From: Actinobacteria bacterium Ga0077560
Lineage (GTDB): Bacteria; Actinomycetota; Thermoleophilia; Miltoncostaeales; Miltoncostaeaceae
Length of the DNA: 58,145 nt
NCBI GenBank assembly: GCA_001464275.1
Contig: LNFL01000107.1
Coordinates: 1 to 58,145 of the forward strand
Reading direction: 5' to 3'
This document shows positions 51,207-58,145 of the stretch, piece after piece. Both the position numbers and the translations under genes were made by a program. The notes beneath the pieces were generated by a model. That model saw nothing but the letters and a program-made list of their open reading frames with translations, was not told where the DNA came from and ran no database searches. How positions within the stretch are numbered: position 1 is the first letter of the stretch; the number at the start of each line of letters is the position of its first letter.

Positions 51207-52103
51207 GTGCCGGCCCTCATCGGTGACCGGGACGTGACCCGGGCGGAGCCGAAGGACCGCGATCTGGCGATGGTGTTCCAGAACTACGCCCTGTACCCGT
51301 ACATGACCGCGTTCGAGAACCTGGCGTTCGCCCTGAAGGCCCGGGGCGCGCCGGAATCGGAGATCCGCGGACGTGTGGAGCGGGCCGCCGAGATGTTGGG
51401 TATCACCGACCTGCTCGGCCGCCGTCCCAAGCCGCTCTCGGGCGGGCAGCAGCAGCGCGTCGCCATCGGCCGGGCCATCGTCCGGGAGCCCGCGGCGTTC
51501 CTGTTCGACGAGCCCCTGTCGAACCTCGACGCCAAGCTGCGGGTGGAGATGCGCACCGAGATCCTCAAGCTCCAGCGGGAGCTGGGGGCCACGATCCTGT
51601 ACGTCACCCACGACCAGGAGGAGGCCATGACCCTGGCCGACGAGATGGTCGTGATGCGTGCGGGCCGGATCGCCCAGCGGGGTGGCCCGCGCGAGATCTA
51701 CGGCTCACCCGGGAACGTCTTCGTCGGCACGTTCGTCGGTTCCCCCCAGATGAACGTGATCGCGGGCGAGGTGCGGGACGGGGCGTTCCACGGTCCCGGG
51801 TTCTCGGTCCCGGTGGCCGGGGGCGTCCCGGCCGGGCCGGCGCGGCTCGGCATCCGCGCGGAGCACCTGCGTCCGGGTGCGGTGCCGGATGCGCCGGGGA
51901 CGCTTCGCGCCCACGTCGAGGTGATCGAGTTCATCGGCGCCGCGGGCGTCATCACCATCCGCCTCGCGGACGGCGCGGAGCTGCGAGCTCTCGTTCCGGC
52001 GGACGCCCTGTCGTCGCTGTCACAGGGGGACGACGCGCACTTCACCGTGGACCCGGCGGACCTCCACCTGTTCACCGCGGACGGCGAGGCCCGCCTGGGC
52101 TGA
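51207..52103 (+). pseudogene. UgpC/MsmK-type sugar ABC ATPase lacking its Walker A end
   Basis: About 298 aa remain. From IGDRDVTRAEPKDRDLAMVF onward it is a perfect sugar-type ATPase: Q-loop VFQNYALYPYMT, signature LSGGQQQR, Walker B AAFLFDEPLSNLD, H-loop THD, and TOBE-like domain. Everything before, about 60 residues including the Walker A P-loop, is missing, and the sequence upstream reads as unrelated minus-strand coding. It cannot bind ATP normally. No permease or binding protein is adjacent. GTG 51207 could start the fragment. Either a deletion scar or an assembly join. Confidence 0.8.
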
Positions 52104-52123
52104 GCGGGGCGGCCCGCCGCCGC

Positions 52124-52837
52124 TCAGGTCACGGTGAGCGAGGCGAGCATGGCCGCGTGGCCCGGCACGGTGCAGCGGAAGGTCCACTGGCCCGGGGTGA
52201 GGACGATCGTCTGTGAGTCCTCGGTGTTGGCGGCGAGGCCGAAGAACGCCACCTGGGCGCCGCCGGTGGGGCGGACGTCCAGGTTGTGGTTGATCCCGCC
52301 CTCGACCTTCCGCGTCACCGTGTAGGTGCCCGCGGGGACGCTGCTGGCCGACAGGGTCAGCGCGAACCCGTCGGGCCCGCTGAACTCCCGGACGGTGATG
52401 GTCCCCTGCACCGGTGCCGTCGTGGTGCCGGAGGTCGTGGTCCCGGCCGTCGTCGTGCCCGGTGTCGTGGGCGAGGTCGGAACGGTGGGCGCGGTGGCCA
52501 CGGTGGGGGTCGTCTGCGCCGTCGGGGTGGTGGGGGTCGGGACGACCACGCGCACGCGCACACGGACCCGCTTGCAGACCCTGCGCTTGACCACCTTGCC
52601 GTTGCGGCGCACGACCTTGCCGGCCCGCCGGACCGGCACGAGGGTGCAGCGGCGCACGAACCGGTACCGGAACACCACCGCCGCCTCGCGGGCGCCGTGA
52701 TGGGCGGCGGGCGCCGTCACCGCGGTGCCGGGGTCGGCGGTGCGGGGGCCGGAGGTCATCGCGCTCAGGCTCATCGCGGCCGACAGGAGCGCGGCGGCGG
52801 CGATGACCAGGATCGTGGCCAGGCGTCTCGGGTTCAT
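52124..52837 (-). CDS. Secreted cupredoxin-like copper protein
   Basis: 237 aa. N-terminal helix/signal (LATILVIAAAALLSAAMSL), a strongly basic stretch (residues about 55-97, with VCKRVRVRVRVVV), a Thr/Pro-rich linker, and a C-terminal plastocyanin-like domain. Type 1 copper ligands are in order: His in INHNLDV, then FRCTVPGHAAM giving Cys, His and Met. Probably an exported electron carrier or copper binder tethered to the surface by the Thr/Pro stalk. Leaderless start, 6 bases after TAGGGT. Confidence 0.82.
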   Translation of the reverse strand: MNPRRLATILVIAAAALLSAAMSLSAMTSGPRTADPGTAVTAPAAHHGAREAAVVFRYRFVRRCTLVPVRRAGKVVRRNGKVVKRRVCKRVRVRVRVVVPTPTTPTAQTTPTVATAPTVPTSPTTPGTTTAGTTTSGTTTAPVQGTITVREFSGPDGFALTLSASSVPAGTYTVTRKVEGGINHNLDVRPTGGAQVAFFGLAANTEDSQTIVLTPGQWTFRCTVPGHAAMLASLTVT

Positions 52838-52843
52838 GCGGGC

Positions 52844-52849
52844 ACCCTA
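52844..52849 (-). promoter_or_regulatory. -10 element for the cupredoxin gene (leaderless)
   Basis: On the minus strand TAGGGT, then GCCCGC and ATG 52837. Confidence 0.6.
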
Positions 52850-52909
52850 GACCGGACGCGCGTCCGGACGCCACCCCCGGACGGAGGGGGGACGTCCGGC
52901 CCCCGGCGG

Positions 52910-53359
52910 TCAGGCGCTGAAGCTGTCCCCGCAGGAGCAGGTGCCGGTGGCGTTGGGGTTCCGGATGCGGAATCCCTTGCGCAGCAGGGTGCTCTCGTAG
53001 TCGATCACCGATCCGGTGATCTGGATGGCGCTCTTGAGGTCCATCAGCACGCGCACCCCGGAGGAGTCGGCCTCCCGGTCACCGGGTCCGGCCACCTCGC
53101 CGGGCTCGAGCAGGTCCAGCTTGTACTCCAGCCCGGAGCAGCCCCCGGCCAGGATGCGCACCCGGACCCCGGGCGCCTTGCCCAGGCGTTCGGCCGACTC
53201 CCGGATGTACCGGGCGGCCGGTTCGGTGACCTCCACCAGCGCCGCGCCGATGCCGGTCTCCTGGGCCTCGCGTGCCGCGCGGGCCCGTGCCCGCGCGGCC
53301 GCCTTCTTCTCCTCGAGGGTGAGCGGGCGGTCGGGCGCCGCGCTGGTGGACTCAGCCAT
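52910..53359 (-). CDS. A-type Fe-S carrier (ErpA/IscA-like) with N-terminal extension
   Basis: 149 aa. The core (from about residue 42) has the three conserved cysteines: Cys74 in AGGCSGLEYKL and Cys141/Cys143 in GTCSCGDSF, which hold or pass on an Fe-S cluster. The first 38 residues (EEKKAAARARARAAREAQET) are a charged helical extension not found in E. coli ErpA. It closes the suf operon. Its ATG lies where the lost tail of the upstream SufT-like gene would have overlapped it. Confidence 0.9.
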   Translation of the reverse strand: MAESTSAAPDRPLTLEEKKAAARARARAAREAQETGIGAALVEVTEPAARYIRESAERLGKAPGVRVRILAGGCSGLEYKLDLLEPGEVAGPGDREADSSGVRVLMDLKSAIQITGSVIDYESTLLRKGFRIRNPNATGTCSCGDSFSA

Positions 53360-53374
53360 AGCCCATCACCTTCA

Positions 53375-53644
53375 TCATGAAGCGCCCCTCCTCCACGGCG
53401 GGTCCCACACCCAGTTGATGTCAACGCCCTTCACGCCCTCCAGGGGCTCCAGGGCGGCGCGGCTGTCGGAGAGGATCTGCTCGGTGAGCGGGCAGCCCAT
53501 GGAGGTGAGCGTCATGTCCAGCGTGACGTTGCCCTCCTCGTCCTGGTTCACCCCGTAGAGCAGGCCCAGGTCCACGATGTTGATCCCCAGCTCGGGGTCC
53601 TCCACCTGCTTCATCGCGCTGCGGATGTCGTCCTCGGTCGCCAT
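53375..53644 (-). CDS. SufT/MIP18-like Fe-S assembly factor with frameshifted C-terminus
   Basis: 89 aa as read. VEDPELGINIVDLGLLYGV and MTLTSMGCPLTEQI are the DUF59/MIP18 hallmarks, the latter with the reactive Cys. After INWVWDPPW the frame ends quickly (RRGAS, stop). In the -1 frame the next bases read EEGRFMMKVMGYG and stop at 53352, which matches the (E/D)(E/D)GR--M--(L/M)G(Y/F) tail family members carry after PPW plus a short linker. A deletion or base error near 53386-53395 is likely; the tail would have overlapped the next ATG. Confidence 0.85.
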   Translation of the reverse strand: MATEDDIRSAMKQVEDPELGINIVDLGLLYGVNQDEEGNVTLDMTLTSMGCPLTEQILSDSRAALEPLEGVKGVDINWVWDPPWRRGAS

Positions 53645-53645
53645 G

Positions 53646-54086
53646 TCATCGCTCCGTGGTCGCCGTGTGGGTCTGGAGGGCGTCCTTCAACGCCATCCAT
53701 GAGAGCAGTGCGCACTTCACGCGCACCGGGTACTTCGCGACGCCCTCCAGGGCGATCGCGTCACCCAGGCGGTCCTCGTCCGGCTCGGCCTCGCGGTGCA
53801 TCATCAGGCGGAAGTGCTCGATGAGCTCCATCGCGTCGTCCACGGGCAAGCCGACGGCGGCCTCGCTCATCATCGACGCGGACGCCTGGGAGATGGAGCA
53901 GCCGTCGCCGGTGTGGCCCACCTCCGCGATCCGCCCGTCCTCCAGCCGCACCTCCAGGTGCAGCTGGTCGCCGCACACCGGGTTGTTGTGGTCCACCTCC
54001 ACCGACGGGGCCGCGAGCTCGCCGCGGTGCCGGGGCTTGCGGTAGTGGTCCAGGATGATCTGCTGGTAGAGGTCCTCGAGTCCCAT
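53646..54086 (-). CDS. sufU: SufU-type sulfur-transfer/zinc protein
   Basis: 146 aa. Begins LEDLYQQIILDHYRKPRHRG. Zinc ligands in the SufU arrangement: Cys38 and Asp40 (NNPVCGDQLH), Cys63 (GDGCSISQASASMM) and Cys125 (RVKCALLSW), spacing as in B. subtilis SufU. It accepts persulfide from SufS rather than acting as a scaffold. ATG overlaps the sufS stop (TGATG). Confidence 0.95.
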   Translation of the reverse strand: MGLEDLYQQIILDHYRKPRHRGELAAPSVEVDHNNPVCGDQLHLEVRLEDGRIAEVGHTGDGCSISQASASMMSEAAVGLPVDDAMELIEHFRLMMHREAEPDEDRLGDAIALEGVAKYPVRVKCALLSWMALKDALQTHTATTER

Positions 54087-55327
54087 CAGGCCGCCATGAA
54101 GGCCCGCGCCTCGGCCAGGGCCCGCGCGAGCGTGTCGATGTCCTGCTCCGTGTTGTACAGGTACGTGCTGGCGCGCGCCGTGGCGCCCACGCCCAGGGTG
54201 CGCATGAGGGGCTTCGCGCAGTGGTGCCCGGCGCGCACGCACACGCCCTGGCGGTCCACCAGCTGGGCGATGTCGTGGGGGTGGAGGTCCGGCAGGCTGA
54301 AGCTGATGGGGCAGCCCCGCACGTCGGGGTCCTTCGGGCCGTGGATCGTGATGCCGTCGATCTCCGACAGGACGCCCAGCGCGTACGCGGTGAGGCTGCG
54401 CTCGTGGGCGCGCACCGCGTCCATACCGATGTCCATGAGGTAGTCGGCGGCGGCGCCCAGCCCCACGGCCTCGGCGATGGGCGGCGTGCCGGCCTCGAAC
54501 TTGTAGGGCAGATCCGCCCAGGTGGACCCCTCAACGCGCACGTCGGAGATCATCTCCCCGCCACCCAGGAACGGCTCCATCGCGTCCAGGGTCGCCGGGT
54601 CGGCCACCAGCACCCCGATCCCGGTGGGGCCCAGCATCTTGTGGCCGGTGAAGGCCATGAAGTCGGCGCCCGTGTCGGCGAAGCGCACCGGCATGTGGGG
54701 GACGCTCTGCGAGGCGTCCACCAGGACCTTCGCGCCGTAGGTGTGGGCCATCCGCGCGATCTCGGCGACCGGGTTGATGGTGCCCAGCACGTTCGAGACG
54801 TGCACGACGCCCACCATCCGCACCGGCTCGGTGCGCAGCGTGACCTCGAGCCACTCCAGGTCGAGCCGGCCGTCACCGTCGACGGGCGTGAACAGCACCC
54901 GCGCCCCGGTGATCTGCGCGACCAGCTGCCAGGGGACGATGTTGCTGTGGTGCTCCATCTCGGTCACCACGATGGCGTCGCCGGCCGTGAGGTTCCGGAT
55001 GCCCCACGCCCAGGCCACCAGGTTGATCGCCTCGGAGGCGTTCTTGGTGAACACGGTGCCGCGCCGGTCGGCGCCGACGAGCCGGGCCACCGAGAACCGC
55101 CCGGCCTCGTACCGGTCGGTCGCCTCGGCGGCCAGCGCGTACACGCCGCGGTGCACGTTCGCGTTGGTCTCGGTGTAGTACCGCTCCATCGCGTCCAGCA
55201 CGGCGCGCGGCTTCTGCGAGGTGGCCGCGGAGTCCAGGTACACGAGCGGCACGCCGTTCACCTCCCGCTCCAGGATCGGGAAGTCGGCGCGCAGCGCCCG
55301 CGGATCCAGCTCCGCGGCCATCGTCAT
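54086..55327 (-). CDS. sufS: Cysteine desulfurase
   Basis: 413 aa, class V PLP enzyme mobilising sulfur from cysteine. LDSAATSQKP at the start, EHHSNIVPW (PLP-stacking His), the PLP Lys230 in FTGHKMLGPTG, and catalytic Cys370 in RAGHHCAKPLM. Group II (SufS) type. ATG 55327 or ATG 55321 may start it. Lies between sufC and sufU in one operon. Confidence 0.97.
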   Translation of the reverse strand: MTMAAELDPRALRADFPILEREVNGVPLVYLDSAATSQKPRAVLDAMERYYTETNANVHRGVYALAAEATDRYEAGRFSVARLVGADRRGTVFTKNASEAINLVAWAWGIRNLTAGDAIVVTEMEHHSNIVPWQLVAQITGARVLFTPVDGDGRLDLEWLEVTLRTEPVRMVGVVHVSNVLGTINPVAEIARMAHTYGAKVLVDASQSVPHMPVRFADTGADFMAFTGHKMLGPTGIGVLVADPATLDAMEPFLGGGEMISDVRVEGSTWADLPYKFEAGTPPIAEAVGLGAAADYLMDIGMDAVRAHERSLTAYALGVLSEIDGITIHGPKDPDVRGCPISFSLPDLHPHDIAQLVDRQGVCVRAGHHCAKPLMRTLGVGATARASTYLYNTEQDIDTLARALAEARAFMAA

Positions 55328-55331
55328 CGGC

Positions 55332-56099
<768 letters not shown>

Positions 56100-56115
56100 T
56101 GGGTGAATCTCCTCG

Positions 56116-56457
56116 TCAGATGTCGAACGGGTGCGCGTGGCTCGGCGTTGGGTCCACCAGGACCCGGTCGCCCTCCACGGTCACACCGAAGGTGGGAAGG
56201 GGGGTGGTGGCGGGCGGGGTGATCGCCTCGCCGGTGACGATCGAGAAGAACGCGCCGTGGCGCGGGCACTCGATGCGGTCGCCGTCGATGTAGGCGCCGG
56301 CGAGCGACTCGCGGGCGTGCGTGCAGGTGTCGTGCAGGGCGTGGAAGGTCCCGCCCAGGTTCACCAGGCACACGGGGGTGCCGGCGACCTCGACGCGGAT
56401 GCTGCCGCCGTCGGGGACGTCCCCGACGGCGGCCACGTCCACGGGCCCCTGGCTCAC
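56116..56457 (-). CDS. Rieske-type [2Fe-2S] ferredoxin in the suf operon
   Basis: 113 aa. Rieske motif CTH (Cys45, His47) and CPRHG (Cys64, His67) in the order CxH-x16-CxxH, as in dioxygenase ferredoxins. It lies between sufD and sufC, as in many actinobacterial suf operons, and overlaps the sufD stop by GTGA. Probably delivers electrons during cluster assembly; no oxygenase is nearby. Confidence 0.93.
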   Translation of the reverse strand: MSQGPVDVAAVGDVPDGGSIRVEVAGTPVCLVNLGGTFHALHDTCTHARESLAGAYIDGDRIECPRHGAFFSIVTGEAITPPATTPLPTFGVTVEGDRVLVDPTPSHAHPFDI

Positions 56458-57680
56458 GCCAGCTTCTCCGCCACCGCGGCCTCGAGCTCGTGCCGCAGCT
56501 CCTCGAGCTTCACGTGCTCGAGGACCTCCTGCAGGAAGCCCACCACGATGAGCCGCTTGGCCACGTCCTCCGGGACGCCGCGCGAGCGCAGGTAGAACAG
56601 GTGGTCGTCGTCCACCCGGCCCACGGCGCCGGCGTGGGAGCACTTCACCTCGGCCGTCTCGATCTCCAGGAAGGGGATCGTGTCGGCGCGGGCGCCCTCG
56701 TTGAGCACCAGGTTCCGGTTGGTCTGGTACGCGTCCGTGCCGGGCGCGCCCGGGGGCACCACCAGGTTGCCGAAGAAGACGGTGTGGGCCGTGTCCTTCA
56801 GGGCGCCCTTGTAGAGCAGGTTGGAGTACGCCTGCGGCGCCTCGTGCCGGGAGACGATCCGGTGCTCGAAGTGCTGGTCGCCGTCGGCGAAGTACAGGCC
56901 CAGGGCGCGGGAGTCCGAGCCGGGGCCGGACGCCACCATCGTGGCCTCCACGCGCACCACGTCGCCGCCGAGCGTGACCACCACGGAGCGCACCTTCGCG
57001 TCCTTGTGGGCCGAGGCGGTGATGCGGGCGTGGTGGCGCACGCCGTGGCCCCACTGGACCAGCGACAGGTGCTCCAGCTCGCCGCCGGGCATGACGATGA
57101 GCTCGGCGGCGGTCGAGACCGCCACCGGGCCGGCGAGGTCGGGGGAGACGAAGCGGTCGATGACCGTGGCCTTCGCGCCCTCCTCCACGATGATGAGCGT
57201 GCGGGCGTTCACGCGGCCGGTCGCGCCGGTCGCCGTGAGCAGCGTCTCGGTGGGGATCGCCAGCTCCACGCCCTTCGGGACGTACACGAACGTGCCGCCC
57301 TCCCAGTGCGCCGCGTTCAGCGCGCCGGGGCGGTCCGCGAAGCCGATGAGCGAGTACAGGCGCGAGCGCACCAGGTCCTCGTGGTCGATCAGCGCCTGGC
57401 CGAGCTCGGCCACGATGACCCCGGCGGGCAGCTCGCCCAGCTCCGGGGCGGCAGGCGCGCCGTCCACCAGCGCCAGCCGCGCGGACCGCGTCCCGCCCTC
57501 CGCCGCGGCGACCGCGGCCGTGGCCGCGCCGCCGCTGGGCTCGGCACCGCCCAGCCCGAGGGAGGCCGGCGGGGTGAACCGCCATGCCTCCTCCTGGCCG
57601 GTGAGCTCCGGGAGCGTCTCCAGGTTCGCGGTGGCCGTGGCGCGGGCCTCGGCGGCCCAGGCGGGTGCTGCGTCAGCCAA
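56454..57680 (-). CDS. sufD: Fe-S assembly protein SufD
   Basis: 408 aa. Right-handed beta-helix core protein pairing with SufB. Marks: [28 protein letters not shown], the C-terminal [20 protein letters not shown] (with the conserved Cys and His) and [27 protein letters not shown]. The start is TTG 57680, overlapping the sufB stop, with GGAGGG 5 bases upstream. Confidence 0.95.
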   Translation of the reverse strand: MADAAPAWAAEARATATANLETLPELTGQEEAWRFTPPASLGLGGAEPSGGAATAAVAAAEGGTRSARLALVDGAPAAPELGELPAGVIVAELGQALIDHEDLVRSRLYSLIGFADRPGALNAAHWEGGTFVYVPKGVELAIPTETLLTATGATGRVNARTLIIVEEGAKATVIDRFVSPDLAGPVAVSTAAELIVMPGGELEHLSLVQWGHGVRHHARITASAHKDAKVRSVVVTLGGDVVRVEATMVASGPGSDSRALGLYFADGDQHFEHRIVSRHEAPQAYSNLLYKGALKDTAHTVFFGNLVVPPGAPGTDAYQTNRNLVLNEGARADTIPFLEIETAEVKCSHAGAVGRVDDDHLFYLRSRGVPEDVAKRLIVVGFLQEVLEHVKLEELRHELEAAVAEKLA

Positions 57681-58145
57681 TGGAACCCTCCATCTGCAGC
57701 TCGATGAGCCGGTTCAGCTCGACGGCGTACTCCATGGGCAGCTCCTTGGCGATGGGCTCGATGAAGCCCCGCACCACCATGGCCATGGCCTCCTCCTCGG
57801 AGAGCCCCCGGCTCATGAGGTAGAAGAGCTGGTCGTCGGCCACCTTCGAGACGGTCGCCTCGTGGCCGATCGAGCAGTTCTCCTCCTGGATGTCCATGTA
57901 GGGGTAGGTGTCCGACCGGCTCTGCTCGTCGAGCAGCAGCGCGTCACAGACCACCGACGCCTTGGACCGCACGGCACCGGGCTCCACCTTCACCAGGCCG
58001 CGGTAGGACGTGCGCCCGCCCCCGCGGCTGATCGACTTGGAGACGATCGTGCTGCTGGTGTCGGGGGCCACGTGCACCATCTTTGCGCCGGCGTCCTGGT
58101 GCATCCCCTCGCTGGCGAAGGCCACCGAGAGCACCTCGCCGCGCG
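57673..58145 (-). CDS. sufB: Fe-S assembly protein SufB, C-terminal part (partial)
   Basis: The last 157 codons or so are visible; the gene runs off the right edge. Contains [35 protein letters not shown], the conserved [18 protein letters not shown] with the scaffold Cys, and [38 protein letters not shown], all typical SufB. Head of the visible suf operon; any SufR-type regulator would lie outside the window. Confidence 0.97.
   Translation of the reverse strand, partial: RGEVLSVAFASEGMHQDAGAKMVHVAPDTSSTIVSKSISRGGGRTSYRGLVKVEPGAVRSKASVVCDALLLDEQSRSDTYPYMDIQEENCSIGHEATVSKVADDQLFYLMSRGLSEEEAMAMVVRGFIEPIAKELPMEYAVELNRLIELQMEGSIG

Noticed and set aside
52357..52700. Thr/Pro-rich repeat region in the cupredoxin gene as a mobile or recombinogenic repeat
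   Set aside because: It is an in-frame low-complexity protein stalk, common between a membrane anchor and an exported domain.

Overview
The window is one continuous, very GC-rich and densely coded bacterial chromosome segment. Genes often overlap by 1-4 bases (ATGA/GTGA junctions) and GTG starts are common. I see no tRNA, rRNA, insertion sequence, phage gene or CRISPR array. The content (GuaB3 beside guaA, PspC-domain kinase, rplM-rpsI-glmM-glmS-acpS-nnrD-alr order, sufB-D-Rieske-C-S-U operon, GroEL with a GGM tail) points to an actinobacterium, perhaps a deep-branching one such as Thermoleophilia. That placement is inference.

Layout. 1-3.5 kb: end of groEL, then a PspC/LiaF-like envelope-stress operon with its two-component system. 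3.6-9 kb: a SnoaL-like protein, an MFS transporter, proA and two tandem MFS paralogues. 9.2-12.9 kb: a ferric-iron-type ABC importer (ATPase, binding protein, fused permease). 12.9-13.6 kb: a MarR regulator with a zinc-ribbon partner. 13.8-17.4 kb: three overlapping type IV pilin-like genes. 17.4-18.3 kb: a CsoR-like repressor divergent from a DUF4396 membrane protein, with two operator-like palindromes between them. 18.3-28.6 kb: an AEC permease, pyrF, a D,D-carboxypeptidase, a PfkB sugar kinase, guaB3, guaA and a large secreted hydrolase. 29.2-37.8 kb: a ribosomal protein and wall-precursor block (rplM to alr, then a CCA-type nucleotidyltransferase). 37.9-45.3 kb: envelope genes, including a CAP protein, lgt, two NlpC/P60 proteins (one without its catalytic Cys) and an M23 protein. 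45.3-51 kb: small hypothetical genes, transporters and a second two-component system. 51.1-52.1 kb: an ABC ATPase missing its Walker A end, next to a rearrangement scar. 52.1-58.1 kb: a cupredoxin and a suf iron-sulfur operon running off the right edge.

The main cross-cutting signal is that many genes have a TANNNT-like -10 hexamer ending 6-7 bases before the start codon and no Shine-Dalgarno sequence, as expected for leaderless mRNAs. The sharpest oddities are: glmM, where the expected start codon reads GTC; a SufT-like gene whose conserved tail lies in another frame; the beheaded ABC ATPase; the Cys-less NlpC domain; a four-Cys cluster in the iron-type ATPase; and a nearly identical C-terminal motif shared by two otherwise unrelated small proteins. 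The first three could also be sequencing or assembly errors.

No stretch longer than about 300 bases is empty, except 20086-20415, which holds at best one weak minus-strand ORF and the dac promoter. All motif and spacing statements are from reading by eye. No database search, alignment or folding program was run.
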